A stretch of DNA of 64,000 nt from Planctomycetaceae bacterium (GTDB taxonomy: Bacteria; Planctomycetota; Planctomycetia; Planctomycetales; Planctomycetaceae): the NCBI GenBank assembly GCA_024742875.1, contig JANSXP010000005.1, forward strand, positions 124,001-188,000, written 5' to 3'. Position 1 is the first letter of the stretch. Every line of letters begins with the position of its first letter. Below, piece by piece: positions 34,143-42,144 of the stretch. The notes beneath the pieces were generated by a model. It was not told where the DNA came from, searched no databases, and saw only the letters and a program-made list of their open reading frames with translations. The position numbers were made by a program, and so were the translations under genes.

Positions 34143-34475
34143 GGGTTGCACTCCTGGAAAGGACACGTTGACAGATGCACGGCTGGGGCAAAAAGCATTC
34201 TCTGTGCCACATCCGCAGACCCCGCCCGAACCTTGAAAATCTGGGCAGCGGACGCGACGGCCCCGAAAAAAACGGCGCCTCAGCGGCCCGCTGCCGCACA
34301 CCTGATCGCACACCTGGCCGGATTCGCACAGTGGTGGTGTGCACAGGCAGGCCATCCGGCGAACGGCAGTCCGCGAAGACCCACACGTTCCGCTCAGGCG
34401 TGTTGTTTGGCATACGTTGTGCAACATGGCCCGATGGCCAAAGTCCGGTCAACCTGTAAACAAAGCGAGAACACT
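34143..34475. other. Divergent intergenic region of 333 nt
   Basis: It lies between the pentapeptide gene (minus) and the CBS gene (plus). No gene is supported, and no clear promoter hexamers are visible; it must contain both promoters. Confidence 0.5.
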
Positions 34476-34895
34476 ATGAAGAAAAACGAATCTGTCACCA
34501 GCATCATGACGGCCAATCCCGTGTGCGTGGAACAGCACGAAGCCATCTCCACGGCCCGCCACCTGATCCATGAGAAGGCCGTGCACCATCTGCCCGTACT
34601 GCACGGCGACCGGCTGGTGGGCATGCTGACGTCCAACGATTTGCTGCGGGTTTCCTTTGGGGAATTTGGTGACCAGGACGGCCGATCGCTGGACGCCATT
34701 CTCGATCACACCTACGACCTGACCGACTTGATGATCCCCAACCCGGTAACGATCGACAGCAGTTCGACCGTGCGGGAAGCCGCAAAAGTCCTGGCCGTCA
34801 GTGAGTTTCACTCGCTGCCGGTCGTGAAAGGTGAGCAGTTGGTCGGCATCGTCACCTCGTCCGACCTGATCAACTACCTGGTCGATCAGTACTGA
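34476..34895 (+). CDS. CBS-domain pair protein
   Basis: A 139-residue protein formed by two CBS domains: residues about 8-60 (MTANPVCVEQHEAISTARHL, VLHGDRLVGMLTSNDLLRV) and about 85-138 (MIPNPVTIDSSSTVREAAKV, VVKGEQLVGIVTSSDLINYL). Bateman modules like this bind adenine nucleotides or S-adenosylmethionine and sense energy state. Nothing else is attached, so it probably works through a partner. It is followed after 90 nt by a tandem universal stress protein, another nucleotide-binding family, in the same direction. The ATG at 34476 follows AGCGAGA. Confidence 0.93.
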   Translation: MKKNESVTSIMTANPVCVEQHEAISTARHLIHEKAVHHLPVLHGDRLVGMLTSNDLLRVSFGEFGDQDGRSLDAILDHTYDLTDLMIPNPVTIDSSSTVREAAKVLAVSEFHSLPVVKGEQLVGIVTSSDLINYLVDQY

Positions 34896-34985
34896 TGCCC
34901 CGGTGCGATCCGACAGACGGCTGCCGTCGCTTCCGCTTCGCCGTCAGCCTCACCTCTTTTTCCAGGACGGAACAGGAATCGCGAC

Positions 34986-35825
34986 ATGACCAGCCAAAGC
35001 CGTGTCTCCATGCAGAACATCGTTCATCCGACCGACTTTTCTCACGGCAGTGACATCGCGTTTGCCCACGCTCTGAAACTGACTCTGTGCAGCGCGGGAG
35101 ACCTCGAGATTCTGCATGTGGACCGAGGTCGGGAGGACGGTGACTGGTCACGCTACCCATCGGTTCGCAGTGTGCTGGCCCGTTGGGACATCCTGCCGGA
35201 CAATGCGGACAAACGCGACGTCGCCCGCCTGGGTGTCAATATTTCCAAATCCGCGTGCTCCGATACGAGCACAGCCACCGGCGTGCTGGAGCACATCAAC
35301 CGACGCGACGCCGATCTGGTCGTCCTTGCGACACACCGCCGATCTGGTGTGGACCGTTGGATGCACGGCCGTGTTGCTGAATATGTCGCCAACCGCTGCT
35401 GTGCCTCGACGTTGTTCGTGCCGTATGGCGTTGATGGGTTTATCAGCCTGGACTGCGGCGATGTCAGCCTCTCCCGGATTCTGATTCCCGTTGACGTCAC
35501 CCCTGATCCGCAGGTCGCCATTGATGCGGCCGTTATGCTGGCCGATGCAGTGGCCGCAGAGCCGGTGGAAGTGGAACTGCTGCACGTGGGAGACCCTGCC
35601 AGTATGCCAGGACTGCGACTGCCGGACTCCGACGTGTGTCGCTGGCGATGGACGACTGTGCCAGGCGACACGGTGGAGACCATCTGCCGCACGGCCGAAC
35701 AGCAGGACAGCGACCTGGTGATAATGACAACGAATGGACACGACGGTTTTCTGGATGCTTTGCGCGGCTCCACATCAGAACGTGTGCTGCAGCGTCTGCG
35801 GTGTCCGCTGCTGTCCGTGCATTGA
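34986..35825 (+). CDS. Tandem UspA-domain universal stress protein
   Basis: A 279-residue protein with two Usp domains. Domain one (about 9-145) starts MQNIVHPTDFSHGSDIAFAH and ends near VVLATHRRSGVDRWMHGRVAEYV. Domain two (about 150-279) starts LSRILIPVDVTPDPQVAID and ends MTTNGHDGFLDALRGSTSER. The ATP-binding G-2x-G-9x-G-S pattern is degenerate in domain one and partly kept in domain two (Gly-x-x-Gly then Gly-Ser), so only the second may bind nucleotide well. It probably acts in dormancy or stress in the cytosol. An AGGA sequence precedes the start. The CBS-pair gene upstream points to joint nucleotide sensing. Confidence 0.9.
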   Translation: MTSQSRVSMQNIVHPTDFSHGSDIAFAHALKLTLCSAGDLEILHVDRGREDGDWSRYPSVRSVLARWDILPDNADKRDVARLGVNISKSACSDTSTATGVLEHINRRDADLVVLATHRRSGVDRWMHGRVAEYVANRCCASTLFVPYGVDGFISLDCGDVSLSRILIPVDVTPDPQVAIDAAVMLADAVAAEPVEVELLHVGDPASMPGLRLPDSDVCRWRWTTVPGDTVETICRTAEQQDSDLVIMTTNGHDGFLDALRGSTSERVLQRLRCPLLSVH

Positions 35826-35863
35826 AAACGGCCGGACAGCCCGTGTGGCCACATGATTCAGGC

Positions 35864-36604
35864 TCATTGCAACAACGTCAGAATCGCGTCGGTCACCACC
35901 TGGTGCCCTTTGCGATTGGGATGATTGGACTGGGACATCCACAGCGTCAGGTCCTGCCCCTGCTTTGCCAGCTTTTGAAACGCCGCATAACTGTCCACGA
36001 CAGGAACGCCGTATTCCTGCCCCAATGATCTGACAGAAGCGGCATATCGGGCGAGCGGTGTCTCTCCAGAGAGAATATCTTCACGCGTGTCGGGTGTCGG
36101 CGTCAGCAGGACCACCTGCACACCATCGGCAATCGCCTTTTCTATCATCTGCCTCCAGGCTTTTTCAGCCGCCGCAAGTCCGATCGATCGATCATTCAGG
36201 CTGTAGTCAATAAACACCACGTCCGGTTTCAGCGTCAGCACGTCGTCGGCAAATCGCGCCGCTCCGTCGGCAGCATGTTCTCCTCCGATCGCCGTGGTAC
36301 AGACGTCAATCACTGCAGTGGGGTAGCGATCGCACAGCCGCTGATGAACGAGCGCTGGATACGAATCAAAACGCCGCACCTGGGGCGTGCGAAAATAGCC
36401 CGCCGGCACCGAATGCCCGTGAAAGACCAGTCGCACCTGCCGATTATGGGGCCACGTTTTCTGCAGGACAGATTTCAGCTCGGCAAACGGATCCGCTGCT
36501 GCGGGGGTGTCTGTTGCCGCGGCATCTGCGGACGACTGAGTCTGAGCCAGCACGTCCGTGTTTCCCAGCCAGGGCAGTACGAGAAAGATCATTCGTTTTG
36601 TCAT
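35864..36604 (-). CDS. Secreted SGNH/GDSL-type hydrolase
   Basis: A 246-residue protein with a signal peptide (1-20, ending VLA) and the SGNH order: block I FHGHSVPAG with nucleophile Ser65, block II with IGGEHAAD, block III with DYSLND, and block V with SNHPNRKGHQ supplying the last His. Such enzymes de-acetylate or de-acylate sugars and lipids. The start at 36604 is preferred because it begins the signal peptide; an in-frame Met at 36703 adds residues translated from the 13-bp repeats. It lies 137 nt downstream of the DUF1501 gene in the same direction and may be co-expressed. Four tandem repeats sit just before its start. Confidence 0.88.
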   Translation of the reverse strand: MTKRMIFLVLPWLGNTDVLAQTQSSADAAATDTPAAADPFAELKSVLQKTWPHNRQVRLVFHGHSVPAGYFRTPQVRRFDSYPALVHQRLCDRYPTAVIDVCTTAIGGEHAADGAARFADDVLTLKPDVVFIDYSLNDRSIGLAAAEKAWRQMIEKAIADGVQVVLLTPTPDTREDILSGETPLARYAASVRSLGQEYGVPVVDSYAAFQKLAKQGQDLTLWMSQSNHPNRKGHQVVTDAILTLLQ

Positions 36605-36624
36605 CGCTTTGTCCTGCCGCCCGC

Positions 36625-36676
36625 CCTGTGGGACCACCGTGTGGGGCCACCGTGTGGGGCCACTTTGTGGGGCCAC
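36625..36676. repeat. Four tandem 13-bp repeats upstream of the SGNH gene
   Basis: Units of the form CGTGTGGGGCCAC occur four times (36625-36637, 36638-36650, 36651-36663, 36664-36676); the middle two are identical. A similar single unit CGTGTGGCCAC appears just past the other end of the gene near 35842. They lie 21 nt upstream of the start. Confidence 0.85.
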
Positions 36677-36740
36677 CTGCTGTCGCTCGATGGTAACCAT
36701 CACCCGGCCTGGCCCCCCAACCTGCCGTCACCAACTGGCC

Positions 36741-38195
36741 TCACGCGAGAAGTTCGTCCACGACGTGTGCGTGTTCCACGCCCGTCAGACGCTGGTCCAG
36801 TCCCTGATATTTGAACGTCAGCCGCTCATGATCAAAACCCAGCAGGTGCAGGCAGGTGGCATGAAAGTCGCGAATATGCAGCGGGTCCTTCACAATATTG
36901 TAAGAGAACTCGTCCGTTTCCCCGTACACGGATCCGCCGTTCGCGCCGCCGCCTGCCATCCACATGCTGAAGCAGCGAGGGTGGTGGTCACGGCCATAAT
37001 TTTCTCGACTCAGGCCCCCCTGAGAGTAGATGGTGCGACCAAACTCGCCCCCCCAGATGACGAGCGTGTCCTCCAGCATGCCCCGCTGCTTAAGATCTTC
37101 CAGCAGCGCGTAGCACGGTCGATCCACGTCACGACACTGGTCCGGCATCCGGCCGGCCACGTTGCCGTGATGATCCCAGTTGTTGTGGTAAACCTGAACA
37201 AAACGGACTCCGCGTTCGGCCAGACGTCGGGCCATCAACGCCGTGTAGGCAAACGATCCTGGCTTTTTGGCATCTTCGCCGTAGAGCTCAAACGTGGACT
37301 TTGACTCCTGACTGATATCCGTCAGCTCAGGCACACTCGCCTGCATGCGGTACGCCATTTCATACTGTTGAATTCGTGTCTGGGTTTCCGGGTCACCGTG
37401 GGCTTCAAAGCCAAACTGGTTGAGCGCGTTGATCCCTTCAATACTGCGGCGACGGATTTCACTGGAAACGCCCGGCGGATTATTGATGTACAGGATGGGA
37501 TCGTTGCCACTGCGAAACGACACGCCCGAATGACGGCCGGGCAGATAACCGGCGCTCCACAGGCGTGACGAAATGGCCTGCTCCTGCTCTCGGTTTTTGG
37601 GGATGGCGATCAGCACCACAAACGCGGGCAGATTGTCATTCATTGATCCCAGCCCGTAGGACGCCCACGAGCCCAGACACGGTCGGCCGGTAACCTGATT
37701 GCCGGTCTGCATAGCGGTGATGGCCGGTTCATGATTGATCGCTTCGGTATGCAGGCTCCGCATCCAGCAGATTTCGTCGGCCTTCTCTGCCAGATGGGGG
37801 AGCAATTCGGTGTTCATCTCAAAGCCGGATTCACCGGCGGGCGAGAACTGGAACTTTGACGGTGCAATCGGAAACCGGGACTGCCCGCTGGTCATTGTGG
37901 TCAGGCGCTGCCCGTTGCGGATCGATTCCGGCAGGTCCTTATCATACCACTTGTCCATTTCCGGCTTGGGATCGAACAGATCCATCTGCGAGGGACCACC
38001 CACCATGTGCAGATAGATCACGCGCTTCGCCCGCGCCGGAAAGTGGGGTTGCGGTTTGGCGGACGTCTCGCCGGCAAACGCCGCGGGCAGACCCAGCGAT
38101 GCCAGCGCTGCGCCGCCCAGCAGGCTCCTGCCGCTGCTGAAAAACTGTCGACGGGTCTGCTGCAGCAGTTCGTGCAAATGGGGCTCATTTCTCAT
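36741..38195 (-). CDS. DUF1501 protein with Tat signal
   Basis: A 484-residue protein. The N-terminus has a twin-arginine signal (TRRQFFSSGRSLLGGAAL, cleavage near AFA). The body is the sulfatase/alkaline-phosphatase-like DUF1501 domain, with YLHMVGGPSQMDLFDPKPEM early, DHHGNVAGRMPDQCRDVDRP and WGGEFGRT, then GRDHHPRCFSMWMAGGG later. Planctomycetes carry many paralogues, almost always next to DUF1549/DUF1553 cytochrome genes, as here. The start ATG overlaps the TAA stop of that gene by one base (TAATG), so the pair is translationally coupled. Function is unproven; an exported role in polymer or sulfated-substrate processing is often proposed. Confidence 0.95.
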   Translation of the reverse strand: MRNEPHLHELLQQTRRQFFSSGRSLLGGAALASLGLPAAFAGETSAKPQPHFPARAKRVIYLHMVGGPSQMDLFDPKPEMDKWYDKDLPESIRNGQRLTTMTSGQSRFPIAPSKFQFSPAGESGFEMNTELLPHLAEKADEICWMRSLHTEAINHEPAITAMQTGNQVTGRPCLGSWASYGLGSMNDNLPAFVVLIAIPKNREQEQAISSRLWSAGYLPGRHSGVSFRSGNDPILYINNPPGVSSEIRRRSIEGINALNQFGFEAHGDPETQTRIQQYEMAYRMQASVPELTDISQESKSTFELYGEDAKKPGSFAYTALMARRLAERGVRFVQVYHNNWDHHGNVAGRMPDQCRDVDRPCYALLEDLKQRGMLEDTLVIWGGEFGRTIYSQGGLSRENYGRDHHPRCFSMWMAGGGANGGSVYGETDEFSYNIVKDPLHIRDFHATCLHLLGFDHERLTFKYQGLDQRLTGVEHAHVVDELLA

Positions 38196-41100
38196 TACTT
38201 ATTCAATGCCTCATCAAGGTTCATGATTTGATTGCAGACCATGGTCCACGCCGCCAGTGCGGCCGGATCCAGTGCCACGTCTGCTGTTGATTCCCCGACC
38301 GCGATCAACGCGTCTGCATCTTTCTGATGAGTGGTGTAATGATCGCGGTAGTCCTGCCAGGTCTGCAGCACAATGGGTCGTTCGCGGTCTGTCAGCGGGC
38401 GACTGAGCACCCGGGCACAAATGGCAGCAGCGATCTGCTCGGGCGTCCCCGAAGACTGCATCGACCGCTCCGCCAGTTTGCGAGCCGCTTCGACGTACTG
38501 CGGATCATTCAGCGTCACCAGCGCCTGCAGGGGCGTGTTGGTTCGCTCACGTCGCACGGTGCAGACTTCGCGATTGGGAGCACCCAGAGTTTCCAGTCCT
38601 GGTGGTGGTGCCATGCGTTTCCAGAAGGTGTACAGCGAACGACGGTAGAGATCCTCACCCTGGTCCTGCTTGTAATTGCGTGTGTCTCCGCCAGGCAGGC
38701 CCACCATGTTCCACAGATTGTCCGGCTGATACGGCTTCACGCCCGGACCATACATTTTGGCCGAACGCAGTCCGCTCACGGCCAGGGCGTAGTCGCGCAC
38801 CATTTCCGCATCCATCCGAAACCTCGGCCCCCGTGACAGCAGAGCGTTGTCACGGTCTTTGGCCAGCTTCTCCGGTGTGAGCACGGCCGCCTGTCGATAG
38901 GTGGCACTCATGAGCATCTGCTTGAACAGTCGCTTCACATCCCAGCCACTGTTCACGAAATCGGTGGCCAGCCAGTCCAGCAGTTCCGGGTGAGACGGTG
39001 GTGCGCCCATAATGCCAAAGTCTTCGGGCGTGGCCACGATGCCCTGACCGAAGATCTCCTGCCAGAAACGATTGACCGTGACGCGTGCCGTCAGCGGATT
39101 GACAGGGTCCACCACCCAGCGGGCCAGCCCGAGGCGATTTTGAGGTGCGCCGGCGGGCAATGGATGTAAAGCGGACGGCGGCTGAGCGCTCACCTCATCA
39201 CCGATGTTGTCGTACTCTCCCCGCATCAGGATGTTGGCCATGGCCGGCTTGTTGCGTTCCACCTGAACGTGCGTCACGGGGCTGCGTGCTTCAATGGCGG
39301 AACGTTCTTTCTGCAGCGCGTCCACGGCAGCCGACAGCTGCGGATACTGTTCGTCGTGCTGCTGCAGAAAATACGTAAACAGCTCTGCTTTCTGTGCGTC
39401 CGTTCGCTGATCGGCGGCGGTTTCCACAGCCACCGCCAGCGTTTCCGACTGACGAATCTGATTGATCTCTGCTGTGCTCAGCAGCCGATCGAACAGTCGA
39501 AAGTCCTGTACGGATCCGTCAAACACGGCGGCCGAACTCCGCTGACCTACGCGCAGGGGCGTTTCTGTGCGGATGTCGGCGGTGGCCTTGAGATTATTTG
39601 TGGTCGTGCGCGTGGCCGCCTTTTTTCCGTCCACATAGATGGCGATGCCGTTCGGCTTACCACTGCCATCCCAGGTAACAGCCACATGATGCCAGGTGTT
39701 CGCTTTGAAGCCGGATTGGGTGGTGCTGACCTTAATCGCATTGTCCGGCCAGCTTTCAATGATGTGCACGGCCAGTTGGCCATTCTCGAAGAACAGGTCC
39801 CAGCCACGATGGCTGTTGCCTTCGTCCATGCGTGCCAGAGGAGAGGCGTACTGATTCAGTTTGCTCGTGCGGATCCACTCGGTGTGAGAGAACGGCTGAT
39901 CACGGGCAAAGTCTCCTACGGCCCCCAGGCTCAGAGTGCTGCCAGGTTTGAGTTGCAGTGTCGGGCCCAGTTTGCCGTCAGGCACCCAGTTGAGATCTCC
40001 GGTTGGCGTCACGTCGACCGGATCGCCGTCTGACTGTGCGAGTGGCACTGCGTCGCCCTCGTTGAGCGCAAGACGCACGATCTGGCCGTCGGTGGGAACA
40101 CCGGCTCGAACGACGGCGGAATCTGCGTCTTCCAGCCACGCGGTGAAAGCCGGCCTGGCCCCCTCCCGACGTTTGTCGCGGGCAGCCGCAGCGTTTGCGA
40201 TTTCTCCATCGATCACAGCCCACCGCTGTCGATCGGCCCCCATGGGCACACGAATGGCGGGACCACGACCGTCTCTGACATTGCCATCCAGACCGCGCTG
40301 TGTGGTGTTCCGAAAGAAGGCGGCCAGCGAGTAGTAGTCCTTCTGGGTCAGCGGATCAAACTTATGATCATGACACTGACAGCAGTTGGTCGTCAGCCCC
40401 AGATACACCCAGCCAAACGTCTGGACACGATCGGACGCATAGAGCGCCAGATTCTCCGCTTCAATGGTGCCCCCTTCGTTGGTGGTGATGTTGCACCGCT
40501 GGAAACCGGTGGCAATTTTCTGCTCCAGCGTGGGATTCTCCAGCAGGTCACCCGCCAGCTGCTCCACCGTAAACTGATCGAACGGCTGATTTCTGTTGAA
40601 CGCGCGAATCACCCAGTCCCGATAGGGCCACATTTCTCGATAGTTGTCAAAGTGCATGCCGTGGGTGTCAGCGTACCGCGCGGCGTCCAGCCAGTAGCGG
40701 GCCCGATGCTCACCCCAGGCCTCGGTGGCCATCAGCCGATCGATCGTTTCCGAAAGCGTTTGCTCCGGGTTGACTTTGTACCCATTGACAAACGCGGCAA
40801 CCGCCTCTGGCTCCGGCGGCAGCCCCGTGATGTCCAGGTGCAGCCGGCGACACAACACGTGCGCCGCTGCTTCGTCAGCGGGCAACAGTTGCTCCTGCTG
40901 CAAACGCCGCAGCACAAAATGATCAATGGGATTGCGTGGCCAGCTGGCGGGAGTCACGTCCGGCACAGCAGGCGGCTGTGGGGCGAGAAAGGCCCAGTGC
41001 TTCTGGTATTCGGCCCCCTCTTCGATCCAGCGTTTGAGCGTGGCGACCTGCTCGGCACTGAGCGGCTTTTTGAATTCCGGTGGCGGCATCACCACATCGG

Positions 41101-41389
41101 GGTCATCAGCCGTGACACGCGCGATCGCTTCGCTGCCATCCACGTCATGCGGCACAATGGCGGCAGCCGCGACGGCCGCATCTCTCAGATCCAGCCGCAG
41201 GTCGGCTTCCCGACTGGCGCTGTCGAAGCCGTGACAGGAAAAGCAGTGCTCAGCCAGAATGGGACGAACGTCGCGATTGAACTGTAAACGCTCCTGAGCG
41301 ACCAGGGGCGTGGCCAGGCTGGATAGCGTGATGAGTCCACCAGCGGCCAACAGCACTCGGCGGATTGTCAACGAAGACCGTTCAGACAT
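38195..41389 (-). CDS. PSCyt1/DUF1549/DUF1553 cytochrome protein with LamG domain
   Basis: A 1064-residue exported protein. A signal peptide (about 1-30) is followed by the planctomycete cytochrome C domain with CFSCH, then DUF1549 (PSCyt2, with CCQCHDHKFDPLTQKDYYSL), a LamG-type lectin fold in the middle (TWHHVAVTWDGSGKPNGIAI, YVDGKKAATRTTTNNLKATA, DIRTETPLRVGQ) and DUF1553 (PSD1) with RVTVNRFWQEIFGQGIVATPEDFG, RFRMDAEMVRDYAL and TLNDPQYVEAARKLAERS. The LamG insertion may bind a glycan. The ATG at 41389 has AAGGAA upstream; in-frame sequence up to 41647 runs through tandem repeats and is not family-like. It is coupled to the DUF1501 gene. Confidence 0.95.
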   Translation of the reverse strand: MSERSSLTIRRVLLAAGGLITLSSLATPLVAQERLQFNRDVRPILAEHCFSCHGFDSASREADLRLDLRDAAVAAAAIVPHDVDGSEAIARVTADDPDVVMPPPEFKKPLSAEQVATLKRWIEEGAEYQKHWAFLAPQPPAVPDVTPASWPRNPIDHFVLRRLQQEQLLPADEAAAHVLCRRLHLDITGLPPEPEAVAAFVNGYKVNPEQTLSETIDRLMATEAWGEHRARYWLDAARYADTHGMHFDNYREMWPYRDWVIRAFNRNQPFDQFTVEQLAGDLLENPTLEQKIATGFQRCNITTNEGGTIEAENLALYASDRVQTFGWVYLGLTTNCCQCHDHKFDPLTQKDYYSLAAFFRNTTQRGLDGNVRDGRGPAIRVPMGADRQRWAVIDGEIANAAAARDKRREGARPAFTAWLEDADSAVVRAGVPTDGQIVRLALNEGDAVPLAQSDGDPVDVTPTGDLNWVPDGKLGPTLQLKPGSTLSLGAVGDFARDQPFSHTEWIRTSKLNQYASPLARMDEGNSHRGWDLFFENGQLAVHIIESWPDNAIKVSTTQSGFKANTWHHVAVTWDGSGKPNGIAIYVDGKKAATRTTTNNLKATADIRTETPLRVGQRSSAAVFDGSVQDFRLFDRLLSTAEINQIRQSETLAVAVETAADQRTDAQKAELFTYFLQQHDEQYPQLSAAVDALQKERSAIEARSPVTHVQVERNKPAMANILMRGEYDNIGDEVSAQPPSALHPLPAGAPQNRLGLARWVVDPVNPLTARVTVNRFWQEIFGQGIVATPEDFGIMGAPPSHPELLDWLATDFVNSGWDVKRLFKQMLMSATYRQAAVLTPEKLAKDRDNALLSRGPRFRMDAEMVRDYALAVSGLRSAKMYGPGVKPYQPDNLWNMVGLPGGDTRNYKQDQGEDLYRRSLYTFWKRMAPPPGLETLGAPNREVCTVRRERTNTPLQALVTLNDPQYVEAARKLAERSMQSSGTPEQIAAAICARVLSRPLTDRERPIVLQTWQDYRDHYTTHQKDADALIAVGESTADVALDPAALAAWTMVCNQIMNLDEALNK

Positions 41390-41522
41390 TTTTTTTCCTT
41401 GAAATTTCCGTGCAGACGTGACCAGTAACCAGAGGATGGCAGTCGGGAAGCAGCGAAAATCAACCAAAGACAAAGGCGGGACAGAGGGTGGGAGCTGGGT
41501 CTGCGAACAACCAGATACCGAA

Positions 41523-41570
41523 CGAAACGCCACCCGAGCGAAACGCCACCCGAGCGAACCGCCACCCGAG
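41523..41570. repeat. Three tandem 16-bp repeats
   Basis: CGAAACGCCACCCGAG occurs at 41523-41538 and 41539-41554, and with one change (CGAACC...) at 41555-41570, followed by a partial CGAAA. It lies 134 nt upstream of the cytochrome gene and may be a regulator-binding array or a slippage product. Confidence 0.85.
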
Positions 41571-41902
41571 CGAAAATTTCTATTCGGCAGATGTGCGGAT
41601 GCGCGGATGCGGCACCTGAACGTGTTGCACGTGTGCGGCGTCGCCACTCAACACAGCAGACACAGCCGTGTGACAGACCTACAGTGGACCACACCGACAC
41701 ACTAATGCCAAACTAACACAAGTGTGCTTCAGAGGGCGTCTGAGGTCTTGGAAAGACACCGCGGGAAATTGGACATTCACCGCAAGCCTCTGGCTAACCC
41801 ACCCGGGGAAGCCTGCGCCACGGGCCAACAAACCCGCCAAACATCCCGCGAATGACTGCCGGTCCGCGTCCCCAACGGGACGGCCACAACCGTGGGGCCG
41901 GC

Positions 41903-41940
41903 AAAAAAAAAAGCCGCGGAAGCACTACATTCAGAGTGCT
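41903..41940 (-). terminator. Probable terminator of the tRNA-Gln transcript
   Basis: On the minus strand an AGCACT/AGTGCT stem with an 8-nt loop (41921-41940) is followed after 8 nt by a T10 run (41903-41912). It lies 15 nt past the tRNA 3' end. Confidence 0.55.
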
Positions 41941-41955
41941 CCCCGGCTCAGAAAG

Positions 41956-42027
41956 TAACCCGACCAGGACTTGAACCTGGAATAACAGAATCAAAATCTG
42001 TTGTGTTACCGATTACACTATCGGGTT
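41956..42027 (-). tRNA. tRNA-Gln (anticodon TTG)
   Basis: A 72-nt cloverleaf on the minus strand. Acceptor stem AACCCGA/TCGGGTT with discriminator A, D-arm GTGT-AATCGGTA-ACAC, anticodon arm ACAGA-TTTTGAT-TCTGT (anticodon TTG), and T-arm CCAGG-TTCAAGT-CCTGG. The CCA end is not encoded. It lies downstream of the TPR/alpha-CTD gene but has its own promoter at 42061-42089. Confidence 0.95.
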
Positions 42028-42060
42028 GCTCTGGGCGGCGTTGACGTCGCCCTGAAGACG

Positions 42061-42089
42061 ATTTTAGGCGCCCATTTTCCCTGCGGCAA
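42061..42089 (-). promoter_or_regulatory. Sigma-70-like promoter of tRNA-Gln
   Basis: On the minus strand: TTGCCG, 17-nt spacer, TAAAAT, then 33 nt to the tRNA 5' end. Spacing is optimal and the -10 matches consensus at five of six positions. Confidence 0.65.
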
Positions 42090-42144
42090 GACTTCCTGAT
42101 ACGGAAGAAATGACCGCAGCGAATTTTGGAGATCGGCAAGCCGA

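Larger units (their letters stand above)
41390..41955 (-). other. Non-coding gap of about 565 nt
   Basis: It holds the promoter region of the cytochrome gene, three 16-bp tandem repeats (41523-41570), and, at its right side, the A10 run and hairpin that end the tRNA transcript. No gene is supported. Confidence 0.55.

Noticed and set aside
40364..41287. A 307-codon plus-strand frame antisense to the PSCyt/DUF1549/DUF1553 gene
   Set aside because: No domain, no ribosome-binding site, and the other strand encodes conserved heme motifs.
41903..41912. The A10 run as a simple repeat or mobile-element end
   Set aside because: Better explained as the U tract of the minus-strand tRNA terminator.
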